Below are positions 37,487-47,024 of a stretch of DNA of 64,000 nucleotides, piece after piece. A program made the translations under genes and the position numbers. This DNA is from Noviherbaspirillum_A sp047237965 (lineage in GTDB: Bacteria > Pseudomonadota > Gammaproteobacteria > Burkholderiales > Burkholderiaceae_D), in contig NZ_JBDFLX010000001.1 in the NCBI RefSeq assembly GCF_047237965.1, positions 2,666,001 to 2,730,000 of the forward strand, read 5' to 3'. Below the pieces are notes generated by a model. It did not search any database. It had not been told where the DNA came from and was given only the letters and a program-made list of their open reading frames with translations. Positions within the stretch are counted from its first letter, which is position 1. Each line of letters opens with the position of its first letter.

Positions 37487-38170
37487 ATGCTGTTGCGCGT
37501 ACCCGAAGTCCTGTCGCCCGACGCGCTGGCCCGGTGCCGCGCCATCATGGAGCAAGCCGACTGGGCGGATGGCAAGATCACCGCCGGCACCCAGTCGGAG
37601 CAGGTCAAGAACAACCGGCAACTGCCGGAAGATTCGGAAGCCGCGCGCGCGGCGCGCGCCATCGTGCTCGATGCGCTGGGCAGGAGCGCGCTGTTCATCA
37701 CCGGCGCGCTGCCCAAGAAAACCTATCCGCCGCTGTTCAACCGCTATGACGGCGCGTCCAATGCCTTCGGCAACCACATCGACAATTCGGTGCGCACCTC
37801 GCCCATCACCGGCGCCTGGGTCCGCACCGACCTGTCGGCCACGCTGTTCCTGTCCGAACCGGAGGAATACGACGGCGGCGAACTGGTGATCGAGGACACC
37901 TTCGGCAGCCAGTCGGTGAAGCTGGCCGCCGGCGACCTGATCCTGTACCCGGCGTCCAGCGTGCATCGGGTCGAGCCGGTCACCCGCGGCTGCCGCCTGG
38001 CGTCGTTTTTCTGGATAGAGAGCATGGTGCGCGACGACGCGCAGCGCCGCCTGCTGTTCGATCTGGACATGTCCATCCTCACCCTGCGCGGCACCGAGGG
38101 CGACACGCCGCCGGTGGTCAAGCTGACGGGCTGCTATCACAACCTGTTGCGGATGTGGGCCGACACCTGA
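37487..38170 (+). CDS. Fe(II)/2-oxoglutarate dioxygenase, PiuC/YbiX (PKHD-type) family
   Basis: A 227-residue member of the PKHD hydroxylase family. Iron ligands are seen in FGNHIDNSVR (His-x-Asp) and SSVHRVEPV (distal His), with the 2-oxoglutarate-binding Arg expected in TRGCRLASFFWIES. Typical sequences are SEQVKNNRQLP and YDGGELVIEDTFG. It begins 13 bases after the receptor stop, so the two form an operon under one Fur box. PiuC-type proteins are regularly paired with siderophore receptors, but their substrate is not established. Confidence 0.88.
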   Translation: MLLRVPEVLSPDALARCRAIMEQADWADGKITAGTQSEQVKNNRQLPEDSEAARAARAIVLDALGRSALFITGALPKKTYPPLFNRYDGASNAFGNHIDNSVRTSPITGAWVRTDLSATLFLSEPEEYDGGELVIEDTFGSQSVKLAAGDLILYPASSVHRVEPVTRGCRLASFFWIESMVRDDAQRRLLFDLDMSILTLRGTEGDTPPVVKLTGCYHNLLRMWADT

Positions 38171-38199
38171 AGCGCATGGTTGGCAGCGAGCATGAAAGC

Positions 38200-38225
38200 A
38201 AAACGGCGCAATCAGCGCCGTTTTT
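38200..38225 (+). terminator. Intrinsic terminator after the piuC-like gene
   Basis: AAAACGGCGC-AATCA-GCGCCGTTTTT is a GC-rich stem with flanking A and T runs. It can act in both directions, toward the receptor operon and the convergent gst gene. Confidence 0.9.
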
Positions 38226-38275
38226 CAATTTGAAAGCCCATGCAGGCATATGCCGCACAGGCCATTAATGAAGCA

Positions 38276-38884
38276 TTAATGCGGGACGGTATCTTTAAAG
38301 GAAGGCCGTTCGGACACCTTGTCGAACAGGCGCGCCAGGTTCGGATAATCGTCGCGCCAGGTGATTTCCGGGAAACGGAATGACAGCCATCCCAGCGCGC
38401 AGCCGATGGCCACGTCGGCCAGCGTGAACTGGTTTCCCATGCAGTACGGCGTCTCGGCGAGGTCCTGCGACATGGTCTTCAGGCCGGCATGCACCTTGCC
38501 CATCTGGCGGTCCATCCAGATCTGGCTCTGCTGCTCGACCGGGCGCAGGGTTTTTTCCAGCCGCACCAGGATGGCGGCGTCGAGCACGCCATCGGCCAGC
38601 GCTTCCCAGCACTTGACGACCGCGCGCTCGCGGCTCTGCGCGGGAATCAGCTTGCCGACCGGCGTCAGGGTATCCAGGTATTCGACGATGACGCGGGAAT
38701 CGAACATTGCGGCGCCGTCTTCCATGATCAGGCAGGGCACCTTGCCCAGCGGATTGGATTGCGGAACGGTGGTTTCGGGGCCCCAGACGTTATCCAGTAC
38801 CAACTCGTAATCGAGCTTTTTTTCGGCCATGACGACGCGCACTTTACGCACGTAGGGGCTGGCGAGGGAACCGAGTAGTTTCAT
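38276..38884 (-). CDS. Glutathione S-transferase family protein
   Basis: A 202-residue GST-fold protein. The N-terminal thioredoxin-like half has MKLLGSLASPYVRKVRVVMAEKKLDYE, with Ser in the catalytic region, and VPCLIMEDGAAMFDSRVIVEYLD (the glutathione-binding PCL and DSRVI motifs). The C-terminal helical half includes FTLADVAIGCALGWLSFRFPEI. It looks like the YibF/stringent-starvation-like GST group. Substrate unknown. It is divergent from purB. Confidence 0.85.
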   Translation of the reverse strand: MKLLGSLASPYVRKVRVVMAEKKLDYELVLDNVWGPETTVPQSNPLGKVPCLIMEDGAAMFDSRVIVEYLDTLTPVGKLIPAQSRERAVVKCWEALADGVLDAAILVRLEKTLRPVEQQSQIWMDRQMGKVHAGLKTMSQDLAETPYCMGNQFTLADVAIGCALGWLSFRFPEITWRDDYPNLARLFDKVSERPSFKDTVPH

Positions 38885-39076
38885 AGAGAGTTTTTAGAAT
38901 AGGTCGGGTCGATTATAGCACCCGGAAATTCGGGTTTAATCCGCAAAATACACGCGGTTTCGCGTCTGAACAAGGAAATTACGCATCCCCGCCGGTGGTA
39001 GAATGGCGCTTTTTTCCGTTCTGCCGGCCGGCGCCCTTGCCGCGGCACAGTGTCCATCTTCCTTTCCCTCATCGCC

Positions 39077-40444
39077 ATGCCTCTCTCCACCCTGACCGCC
39101 CTTTCCCCACTTGACGGGCGCTATGCCGCCAAGACCGACAAACTACGTCCCATTTTGTCCGAAGCCGGTTTCATGCATCACCGGGTCAAGGTGGAAATTG
39201 CATGGCTGCAGGCGCTCGCCGCGGCGGGCCTGGCCGAGATTAAGCCGTTTTCCGCGGACGCCAATGCGCTGCTCACCCGCATCGCCAATGATTTCACCGA
39301 AGCCGACGCCGATCGCATCAAGCAGATCGAAGCCGTCACCAACCATGACGTGAAGGCGGTCGAGTACTGGCTCAAGGAACAGGTCAAGGACGTGCCCGAG
39401 CTGGTGGCCGCAAGCGAGTTCATCCATTTCGCCTGCACTTCCGAAGACATCAACAACACCTCGCACGGCATGATGCTCAAGGCCGCCCGCGACACGGTGC
39501 TGCTGCCGGCTCTGCAGGCCGTGATCGACCGCCTGACCGAACTGGCGCATGAGCAGGCTGCCGTGCCGATGATGTCGCGCACTCATGGCCAGCCGGCCAG
39601 CCCCACCACCCTGGGCAAGGAAATCGCCAACGTGGTGGCGCGGCTGCGGCGCGCGGCGCAGCGCATCGCCTCGGTGGAAATCCTGGCCAAGATGAATGGC
39701 GCGGTCGGCAACTACAACGCCCATCTGTCGGCTTACCCGGAACTGGACTGGCAGGCATTTTCCCGCCAGGTAATCGAAGAGCGCCTGGGCCTGACCTTCA
39801 ATCCCTACACCATCCAGATCGAGCCGCATGACTACATGGCCGAGCTGTTCGACGCGGTGGCCCGCGCCAACACCATCCTTCTGGACCTGAACCGCGACAT
39901 CTGGGGCTATATCTCGCTGGGTTACTTCAAGCAGCGCACCAAGGCCGGCGAAATCGGCTCGTCCACCATGCCGCACAAGGTCAATCCGATCGACTTTGAA
40001 AACTCAGAAGGCAACCTGGGCATGGCCAATGCGGTGCTGAAGCATATGGCCGAGAAACTGCCGGTGTCGCGCTGGCAGCGCGACCTGACCGACTCCACCG
40101 TGCTGCGCAACATCGGTGTCGGCCTGGGTTATGCGCTGCTGGCTTACGACAGCTGCCTGCGTGGCTTAAACAAGCTGGAAGTCAACCCGACGCGCATGGC
40201 CGAAGACCTCGACGCCACCTGGGAAGTGCTGGCCGAGCCGGTGCAGACCGTCATGCGCCGCTACGGCATCGAGAACCCGTACGAGCAACTGAAGGAACTG
40301 ACCCGCGGCAAAGGCATTTCCCGCGAGGCGCTGCAGGCGTTCGTGCAGAGCCTGGCGATACCGCAAGAGGCCAGGGAGCAGTTGCTGGCAATGACGCCGG
40401 CGAATTATCTCGGCATCGCCGAGCGGCTGGCGCGGGATATCTGA
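39077..40444 (+). CDS. purB: Adenylosuccinate lyase
   Basis: A 455-residue enzyme of the fumarase/aspartase superfamily. It cleaves SAICAR and adenylosuccinate in purine synthesis. Markers: LSPLDGRYAAKTDKLRPI at the N-terminus, SEFIHFACTSEDINNTSHG, RTHGQPASPTTLGKEIAN, and the signature GSSTMPHKVNPIDFENSEGN near residue 296. ATG 39077 gives the canonical MPLSTLTALSPLDGRY start; an upstream ATG/GTG extension is less likely. Confidence 0.96.
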   Translation: MPLSTLTALSPLDGRYAAKTDKLRPILSEAGFMHHRVKVEIAWLQALAAAGLAEIKPFSADANALLTRIANDFTEADADRIKQIEAVTNHDVKAVEYWLKEQVKDVPELVAASEFIHFACTSEDINNTSHGMMLKAARDTVLLPALQAVIDRLTELAHEQAAVPMMSRTHGQPASPTTLGKEIANVVARLRRAAQRIASVEILAKMNGAVGNYNAHLSAYPELDWQAFSRQVIEERLGLTFNPYTIQIEPHDYMAELFDAVARANTILLDLNRDIWGYISLGYFKQRTKAGEIGSSTMPHKVNPIDFENSEGNLGMANAVLKHMAEKLPVSRWQRDLTDSTVLRNIGVGLGYALLAYDSCLRGLNKLEVNPTRMAEDLDATWEVLAEPVQTVMRRYGIENPYEQLKELTRGKGISREALQAFVQSLAIPQEAREQLLAMTPANYLGIAERLARDI

Positions 40445-40454
40445 GGTGGTGGAG

Positions 40455-40479
40455 GATGCCGGCTGACACGGCCGGCATC
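40455..40479. terminator. Hairpin between the convergent purB and the 1004-residue gene
   Basis: GATGCCGGC, a seven-base loop and GCCGGCATC form a perfect 9-bp stem placed exactly between two convergent stop codons. There is no strong T-run, so efficiency is uncertain. Confidence 0.6.
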
Positions 40480-40483
40480 GGAT

Positions 40484-43400
40484 TTAATAATTCAACGGCT
40501 TTCTGCTTGGAAGCCTGTCCTTCAACCCATCCTTGCCTATAGGGGACAGGTCGGATTTGTCAATCAGGTCATCGAATAACGCCACGAGACTGGGCATTTC
40601 CTCTCTGTTACGCAAGCCGGCAGGATCGCGCTTGATGTTGGGATAAACCGTGCTCGGTATCTTGCGTGCGCCATAGCTGATCTTGTCGTACGCAGTGATT
40701 TTTTGCTCCCTGGAAGCCCATATTGCTTCGTTGCGTACTGCTTCGCTGCGTGCATACAATTGAGCGTCGTCGTAGATCTTACTAATCTTGTTTCGGCTTG
40801 CCGCAGCGCCTTTTCCAAGCTCTTTCTTACATCTGAGAAGTTTTTCCTTATTCTTCAAGAGCAGATTGGAGGTCAAGACCGCTTCCATAAACGCCTTGAC
40901 CCGCTCGGGATTGCGTGAAGACATGGCAATATAAAATGCGCCAAAATTATCAGACTCACGCCTTGCCAACAGCAGATCTACCTTATGCGTTTCATCCAGC
41001 TTCGAGGCAAGGATGGTTTCAAAAAAGGTGCTTATCATTTCCGGCGTGCCGCGCATTAGCGCCCTATAGAACGCGGATCTTCCCTCATGCGGCATACTTA
41101 TCAATTCCATCGCCTGAATCGATGACAATCCGTTATCAGGGGCCAGCACAGCATTCAAATAAGCTTTCACCATTGCCACATTGTTACTCATGATCGCCGC
41201 ATGCACGGCTGGCAAAGTGCTGTTTAAAACCTTATCATGCGCTTCCTTCGTTTCCTTCCTGAGCTCTGCCACCTTTTCCGCTGGAAGTTCTTTATAAATG
41301 CGCGAAAGTGTTTTGTAATAGGGCTTCTTTTCCGTTCGTAGCCGTTCCATGTCCGGCAAATGCCTGGCCTTATCGGGATTTTGTTCTTTTAGGTAAACAT
41401 CCGCTTTTTCAAAATAAAACTCTTCAACGTAAGCGGGAAGCGCATCCGTCAGCGGCGTGGTTTCCATTGCCTGTAGCAGAATACGTTTGTCGTCAAAGCT
41501 GGCATTGGACGCAAACACTTTTCGGACTGCCTTCGTCACTTCCGCTGCATCGCCGTTGCTGTCCAGAAGAAGCGCCCGCAAACGCTTGCCGCGAGGCTCG
41601 AGACCTGGCTGCTTTTCCTTTCCGTTCGCCGCATCAACACGGTCCTGGTAGCTGACGAGGTGTACCATCGTTTTGTCGACGGATTCGGGCAGCAAGCTGG
41701 AACAGGCTGACACATCGATTGCAGTTGCCATCACCCGATGGGCGAAGTCGAAACCCGTTTCACCATGCTGCTTCCTTGTGCTGGACAGGGATTGATACAG
41801 CGGCGGCGGATTCATGGAGTACAGATACAGGATCAGCCTGCACCGACTGGCTTCAGGCAGTTGACTTGCTGCTGCCATATCCATCAACAAATACATCGTT
41901 GCAGCGGCTCTCCGGGGATTGTTCTTTCCCGGCGTGAACATCTCCCTGGACCTTTCCTGGATACGCTGAAGGAAAACATTCAGGAAAGACTTCGTGCGCG
42001 CCTGTATTGCAATGAATTCTAGCAGCGATTTTATGACGCTTCTGTCGCCCTCGATGAAGCCAGCCAGCATGTTCGACGGCGACAAGTTGATGTCAGCAGC
42101 CTTTTCCAGTTCCTTGCCCAGCACGCCCAGCAACAAGGCGGTGGCGACGATTTCATCGCCAAGCACATCGAGCAGTTGACTGAAAATCGTCTTCTTGTCA
42201 TGGTCCTGATAGTTGTCAAGGTCGTCGAGAAACCCGATAGCACATTCAAGCCCCAGGCAAACATCTCCTGAATCGGCTACGTCTTGCATAACCTGTTTAA
42301 TGGAGTCGATTGAACGTTGCTTGCCGGGCGCATTGACATCATCAATACTTGATTTCGCGTCCTTGATTTTCTGCTCAAATTGCTTCAGGGCCTTGGCATC
42401 GTCCGGTGGATAAGCCTGCTGCGTATCCGAGTCTTCTCCATCCAGATTACTGTGATCGCTACCTGTGTCATCAATGGCACACCCGGCAAAAGCACATATA
42501 AGCGCATCGATGACTTTTTTTCTATCCTGCCCAGACATTGGCGGAGAAGCAAGTTTGCGCAACCGCGGCAAGTAAACAGCTTGCTCCTTTGAATCAAGGA
42601 GATCCAAGGCGGGTGCCAGAGTGACCAATGGGGCACAGCGGTTACAAGGCTTCATCTGCTCTATCTTGTCCAGCACCGTTTTGAAGGCTTCGCTTTGCTT
42701 GCTAGGTGGCATCTCGAAAATCGACCTTGCATCCTTCACAGCCGCTATGGACTGTTTGTCCGGCTCGACGCTTGAAGTGAGGTAAGAGCGGCGCCTCTCC
42801 CTTGTGCTGGCGTTAGGCGTGCGTTCTTTCTCCTCGCTTGACGTCGATTCCACTTTGTCGCTGCTGGAACTCGACGCCTTTAACCTAGGCACCGTGGTGG
42901 CTGTTGTTGTCGTGGTGGTGGTTGTAGTTGTAGTTGTAGTTGTGGTGGTAGTCGTTGCTCCTTTGGTTTTGATGTTTGCCGGCTTCCTGGCCTTCGCAGT
43001 CTCCCTCCTTTTGAGAAGCGCAGACGTTTTGCTGCTCTTGCGCTCCTTGGCGCTGTCGTTTGCATCTTTATCGATCAGGGGGGAGTAGACGTCATTGTCA
43101 TTGTCATTGTCCTTCTCCCGCTTTTGCTTACCGGAGGCGCCGGGACTGCGCGGACTGGACTCCGAGCTGTGGGAGCTTTCAACCCGGGTTGCGCTCAGTT
43201 GCTGTTTTAAAGTTAGCTGCCCACTTTTTGCGCCAGGGCCCATACCCGGCTTCTTACCAGACCCTGGCGCGAAAAAGCTGGAATTCGCAGTGCCATCCTT
43301 GCTCTGGCTTTTGACTTTTAAAGTGGGCGCGCCGGAACCGGAATTAGGCGCCTTGGTTTTCGCGTTTTCTTGCTTACTCTGCGTTACTCCGTACTCGCTT

Positions 43401-43498
43401 GAAAAGCCGTCCAGGCCGCGCGGACTGCTACTTCGACTACCGCTATAGCTATTAGATCGCTTCGACCCGCCCGATGACTCCACGCTTGAATCCGCCAT
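40484..43498 (-). CDS. Large protein of unknown function with Ser/Thr-rich N-terminus and helical C-terminal repeats
   Basis: A 1004-residue protein that I do not recognise. The first 250 residues are Ser/Lys/Thr-rich and look disordered, including 18 consecutive Thr codons near residues 185-202. The rest is mostly helical. Toward the C-terminus (about 760-895) three related units are seen (AAIMSNNVAMVKAYLNAVLA; AFYRALMRGTPEMISTFFET; AFYIAMSSRNPERVKAFMEA), which recall short helical repeats of translocated effectors. No signal peptide or membrane helix is evident. Start ATG 43498 has GGAG upstream. Base composition is more AT-rich than the neighbours, which suggests transfer. A secreted effector is one option, but nothing in the window proves it. 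Confidence 0.7.
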   Translation of the reverse strand: MADSSVESSGGSKRSNSYSGSRSSSPRGLDGFSSEYGVTQSKQENAKTKAPNSGSGAPTLKVKSQSKDGTANSSFFAPGSGKKPGMGPGAKSGQLTLKQQLSATRVESSHSSESSPRSPGASGKQKREKDNDNDNDVYSPLIDKDANDSAKERKSSKTSALLKRRETAKARKPANIKTKGATTTTTTTTTTTTTTTTTTATTVPRLKASSSSSDKVESTSSEEKERTPNASTRERRRSYLTSSVEPDKQSIAAVKDARSIFEMPPSKQSEAFKTVLDKIEQMKPCNRCAPLVTLAPALDLLDSKEQAVYLPRLRKLASPPMSGQDRKKVIDALICAFAGCAIDDTGSDHSNLDGEDSDTQQAYPPDDAKALKQFEQKIKDAKSSIDDVNAPGKQRSIDSIKQVMQDVADSGDVCLGLECAIGFLDDLDNYQDHDKKTIFSQLLDVLGDEIVATALLLGVLGKELEKAADINLSPSNMLAGFIEGDRSVIKSLLEFIAIQARTKSFLNVFLQRIQERSREMFTPGKNNPRRAAATMYLLMDMAAASQLPEASRCRLILYLYSMNPPPLYQSLSSTRKQHGETGFDFAHRVMATAIDVSACSSLLPESVDKTMVHLVSYQDRVDAANGKEKQPGLEPRGKRLRALLLDSNGDAAEVTKAVRKVFASNASFDDKRILLQAMETTPLTDALPAYVEEFYFEKADVYLKEQNPDKARHLPDMERLRTEKKPYYKTLSRIYKELPAEKVAELRKETKEAHDKVLNSTLPAVHAAIMSNNVAMVKAYLNAVLAPDNGLSSIQAMELISMPHEGRSAFYRALMRGTPEMISTFFETILASKLDETHKVDLLLARRESDNFGAFYIAMSSRNPERVKAFMEAVLTSNLLLKNKEKLLRCKKELGKGAAASRNKISKIYDDAQLYARSEAVRNEAIWASREQKITAYDKISYGARKIPSTVYPNIKRDPAGLRNREEMPSLVALFDDLIDKSDLSPIGKDGLKDRLPSRKPLNY
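42900..42960 (-). repeat. Threonine-codon repeat (ACN run) in the 1004-residue gene
   Basis: Eighteen consecutive Thr codons using ACA, ACT, ACC and ACG, with an internal ACAACT hexamer repeated three times. Such a tract can change length by slippage in multiples of three or six without breaking the frame. Confidence 0.85.
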
Positions 43499-43613
43499 GA
43501 CTATTCTCCAGATAAGTGTTGTGCAAGACGACGTCGCAACGACGATGTCGGCCTTCGTAACACTTGCAGGGGAAGAATTCACTGGCGCAAAAGGACGCCT
43601 GTCATACTGGTTC

Positions 43614-43658
43614 GCCGGGCCTGGCAGCCCGGCTGGCACGGGCCGTTGCGGCCCGTGC
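43614..43658. other. Tandem hairpins after secF
   Basis: Two perfect stems lie side by side: GCCGGGC/GCCCGGC (43614-43633) and GCACGGGCC/GGCCCGTGC (43636-43658). They follow the secF stop on the minus strand and may end the secDF transcript, although no T-run follows. Confidence 0.45.
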
Positions 43659-43677
43659 TTGCTGCATCACGCGTGCA

Positions 43678-44622
43678 TCAGACCACAGCGCCGCCAGTGG
43701 TGTCCTTTTCCTTTGCCGGCTTCAGCAGGTCTTCGCGCTTGACGCCCAGCCACATCGCCACAGCTGCCGCGACAAATACCGACGAGTAGATGCCGAACAG
43801 GATGCCGATGGTCAGTGCAATGGCGAAGTAATGCAGCGTCGGGCCGCCGAACAGCAGCATCGACAGCACCATCACCTCGGTCGAGCCGTGGGTGATGATG
43901 GTGCGCGATATCGTGCTGGTGATGGCATGGTTCATCACGTCTGCCGTGGCCAGCTTGCCATAGCGGCGGTCGCGGAAGGTTTCGCGGACGCGGTCGAACA
44001 CCACCACCGACTCGTTGACCGAATAGCCCAGCACCGCCAGCACCGCGGCCAGCACGGTCAGCGAGAACTCCCACTGGAAGAAGGCGAAGAAGCCCAGGAT
44101 GATCACCACGTCATGCAGGTTGGCGATAATGGCCGCCACTGCGAACTTCCATTCGAAGCGGAAGGCCAGGTAGATCATGATGCCCAGCACCACCATGCCC
44201 AGCGCCATCAGGCCGTCGTGCGTCAGCTCCTCGCCCACCTGCGGGCCCACGAACTCAACCCGACGCAGTTCCACCGTCGGGTCCTGCGCCTTCAGGCCGC
44301 CCAGCACCTTTTCGCTGACCTGGGTGGAGTTCAGGCCCTTTTGCGTTGGCAGGCGGATCAGCACGTCATGCGCGGTGCCGAAGCTCTGCACCTGGCTGTC
44401 GGTAAAGCCCATGCCGACCACGTTCTGCCTGATCCCCTCGATATTGGCGCTCTGCGGATACGCCACCTCCATCACGGTGCCGCCGGTGAATTCGATCGAC
44501 AGGTGCAGCCCCTTGTGAAACAGGAAGAACACCGCGGCGACGAAGGTCAGCGCCGAAATCACGTTGAAGATCAACGCGTGGCGCATGAAGGGAATATCTT
44601 TCTTGATGCGGAAAAGTTCCAT
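43678..44622 (-). CDS. secF: Protein translocase subunit SecF
   Basis: A 314-residue membrane protein of the SecDF complex, which uses proton-motive force to help pull proteins through SecYEG. Six membrane helices, including ALIFNVISALTFVAAVFFLF and the C-terminal group, are visible. Family motifs are LHLSIEFTGGTVMEVAYP, LGYSVNESVVVFDRVRE (with the D/R-rich motif) and ISRTIITHGSTEVMVLSMLLFGG. It follows secD by 30 bases. Confidence 0.95.
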   Translation of the reverse strand: MELFRIKKDIPFMRHALIFNVISALTFVAAVFFLFHKGLHLSIEFTGGTVMEVAYPQSANIEGIRQNVVGMGFTDSQVQSFGTAHDVLIRLPTQKGLNSTQVSEKVLGGLKAQDPTVELRRVEFVGPQVGEELTHDGLMALGMVVLGIMIYLAFRFEWKFAVAAIIANLHDVVIILGFFAFFQWEFSLTVLAAVLAVLGYSVNESVVVFDRVRETFRDRRYGKLATADVMNHAITSTISRTIITHGSTEVMVLSMLLFGGPTLHYFAIALTIGILFGIYSSVFVAAAVAMWLGVKREDLLKPAKEKDTTGGAVV

Positions 44623-44652
44623 GGAATCCTCTGATGTCGGTAGGGGCCGGGC

Positions 44653-46512
44653 TCAGGTGCCCGGCTTCCAGATCTGGCCGATCGATATGCTGGTGAGTTT
44701 CTTCTTGCGGCCGTACCACAGGTTGGCGATGCCGCGCGAAATGAACACCGACGAGAAGATCGAGGTCACGATGCCCAGGCAGTGGACCACGGCGAAGCCG
44801 CGGATCGGGCCCGAGCCGAAGATCAAAAGCGCCAGGCCGGCGATCAGCGTGGTGACGTTGGAGTCGAGGATCGTGGCCCATGCGCGGTCGAAGCCGGTGG
44901 CAATCGCCGAATGCGGCGAAGCGCCGTTTCGCAGTTCCTCGCGGATGCGCTCGTTGATCAGCACGTTGGCATCGATCGCCATGCCCAGCGTGAAGGCGAT
45001 AGCCGCGATGCCGGGCAGGGTCAGCGTGGCCTGCAGCAGCGACAGGATGGAAATCAGCAGCAGCAGGTTGGTGGCCAGCGCGAACACGCTGAAGAAGCCG
45101 AACAGCATGTAGTAAATGACCATGAAGACCGCGATGGCGGCAAAGCCGTAGAGCGTGGAGTTGAAGCCCTTGGCGATGTTCTCGGCGCCGAGCTGTGGGC
45201 CGATGGTGCGCTCCTCGATGATTTCCATCGGCGCGGCCAGCGAGCCGGCGCGCAGCAGCAGCGCCAGGTCGTTGGATGCCTCGGACGAGCCCATGCCGGT
45301 GATCTGGAAGCGCGCGCCCAGTTCGTCGCGGATGGTGGCCACGGTCAGCACCTCGCCGCGGTTCTTTTCAAACAGCACGATGGCCATCAGCTTGCCGATC
45401 TTGTTGCGGGTGGCTTCGCGCATGCGACGGCCGCCGTCGCCGTTGAGATCGATGCCTACCGCGGGCTGCTGGTTCTGGTCGAAGCTGGCGGACGCGTTGG
45501 AAATATAGTCGCCGGTGATGATCGGGTCCTTGTACAGCACCACGGGCGCGCCGCGGCCGACCTTGAACAGCTCGGAGCCGAAGGGAATGGCGGCGGTTTC
45601 TTCCGTGCCGCGGGTGACCGACTCATCGACGAAGCGCACTTCCAGCGTGGCGGTGCGGCCGATGATGTCCTTGGCGCGCGACACGTCCTGCACGCCCGGC
45701 AGCTGCACCACGATGCGGTCCGCGCCCTGGCGCTGGATCAGCGGCTCGGCAACGCCCAGTTCATTGACGCGCTTGGACAGCGTGGTGATGTTCTGCTGCA
45801 CCGCGTCTTCCACGGTGTTCTTCAATGCCTCCGGACGCAGGCTGGCCACCAGCGACAGCTCGGCGCCATTGCCGGCGTCGGCCAGCACCAGTTCCGACAA
45901 TTGCGAGGCCAGCGCTTCGCGCGCGGCATTGCGGGTCGCTTCGTCGCGGAAGCGCACTTCGACGCTGTCGCCGCTGCGGCCGATGCCGGCGTAGCGGATC
46001 TTCTTGTCCACCAGGATGCTGCGCACGCTGGTCTGCAGGCCCTGCAGCCGCTTGTTCATGACTGCCTTGGTGTCGACCTGCATCAGGAAGTGCACGCCGC
46101 CGCGCAGGTCCAGGCCCAGGTACATCGGGAAGGCATGCAGGCCCTGCAGCCAGCGCGGGGTATTGGGCAGCAGGTTGAAGGCGACCAGGTAGGTCGGGTC
46201 GGCCGGGTCGCGGTTGAGCTCTTTTTCGAGGATGCCCTTGGCCTTGAACTGGGTGTCGGTGTCAGCGAAGCGCACCCGCACCGAACCCTGGTTGCCGATG
46301 GTTTCGTACACGATGCCCTGGGCCGGTACGCCCGCCTTCTGCAGTGCGCCCTCCACCAGGCCGGTGACGCTGTTGTCCACCTTGACAGTGGCCTTGGCGC
46401 TGCTGACCTGCAGCGCCGGCGACTCGCCAAAGAAATTGGGCAGCGTATAGATCACGCCGAACAGCAGCGCGATGACGATGATGATGTATTTCCAGAGGGG
46501 ATAGCGGTTCAT
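44653..46512 (-). CDS. secD: Protein translocase subunit SecD
   Basis: A 619-residue inner-membrane protein with a single N-terminal helix (YIIIVIALLFGVIYTLPNFFG), a large periplasmic P1 domain, and five C-terminal helices. Motifs include LGLDLRGGVHFLMQVD, RVNELGVAEPLIQRQGADRIVVQLPGVQD, AMDANVLINERIREELRNG-type sequence and the terminal YGRKKKLTSISIGQIWKPGT. It works with SecF and YajC. Confidence 0.95.
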   Translation of the reverse strand: MNRYPLWKYIIIVIALLFGVIYTLPNFFGESPALQVSSAKATVKVDNSVTGLVEGALQKAGVPAQGIVYETIGNQGSVRVRFADTDTQFKAKGILEKELNRDPADPTYLVAFNLLPNTPRWLQGLHAFPMYLGLDLRGGVHFLMQVDTKAVMNKRLQGLQTSVRSILVDKKIRYAGIGRSGDSVEVRFRDEATRNAAREALASQLSELVLADAGNGAELSLVASLRPEALKNTVEDAVQQNITTLSKRVNELGVAEPLIQRQGADRIVVQLPGVQDVSRAKDIIGRTATLEVRFVDESVTRGTEETAAIPFGSELFKVGRGAPVVLYKDPIITGDYISNASASFDQNQQPAVGIDLNGDGGRRMREATRNKIGKLMAIVLFEKNRGEVLTVATIRDELGARFQITGMGSSEASNDLALLLRAGSLAAPMEIIEERTIGPQLGAENIAKGFNSTLYGFAAIAVFMVIYYMLFGFFSVFALATNLLLLISILSLLQATLTLPGIAAIAFTLGMAIDANVLINERIREELRNGASPHSAIATGFDRAWATILDSNVTTLIAGLALLIFGSGPIRGFAVVHCLGIVTSIFSSVFISRGIANLWYGRKKKLTSISIGQIWKPGT

Positions 46513-46605
46513 GGCATGGGAGCATTCAGAAGAGGATCGCGGCCCTGGGGAGGCCGCTGCGGGACACTGGCTGCGTCCCGCTGCGCCGCTCGTACCGGGT
46601 CGGTA

Positions 46606-46932
46606 TTAAAGCGCCTTGATGGTGCCCTTAGGCAGCAGGGTGGCCACGGCGGCTTTCTGTACCACCACCTCGGTGCCGTTGGCGACGTCGAGCGTGACAT
46701 AGGCATCGGCCACCTTGGTGACGCGACCCAGCATGCCGCCCACGGTAACCACTTCGTCACCCTTGGCCAGCGCGTCCATCATGGCCCGCTGTTCCTTCTG
46801 CCGCTTCATTTGCGGGCGAATCATCAGGAAATACAGGACCACGAACATCAGGATGATGGGCAGGAAGCTGGTCAGGCTGCTTTCCAGTCCGCCCGCACCG
46901 GCCGCCTGGGCGTATGCATTCGATATCAACAT
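46606..46932 (-). CDS. yajC: Preprotein translocase accessory subunit YajC
   Basis: A 108-residue protein with one membrane helix (SFLPIILMFVVLYFLMIRPQ) followed by the diagnostic QMKRQKEQRAMMDALAKGDEVVTVGGMLGRV. I chose ATG 46932 (MLISNAYAQA). It precedes secD by 93 bases on the same strand. Confidence 0.94.
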   Translation of the reverse strand: MLISNAYAQAAGAGGLESSLTSFLPIILMFVVLYFLMIRPQMKRQKEQRAMMDALAKGDEVVTVGGMLGRVTKVADAYVTLDVANGTEVVVQKAAVATLLPKGTIKAL

Positions 46933-47024
46933 GTGTGCTGCTCCACCTTGTAGTTTTGAAAGACCCGGCATTTTAGCACCGCTTACCCGGTTTTCCGCGC
47001 CGTCCGGCAGTGCCGGCGCCGTGT

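Noticed and set aside
35266..37716. 816-codon minus-strand frame opposite the siderophore receptor
   Set aside because: Shadow of a receptor with clear plug and barrel motifs and a Fur-controlled promoter on the plus strand.
44782..46953. 723-codon open frame on the plus strand over secD and yajC
   Set aside because: It is the His/Gly/Gln-rich antisense shadow of secD/yajC, which have clear family motifs and operon structure.
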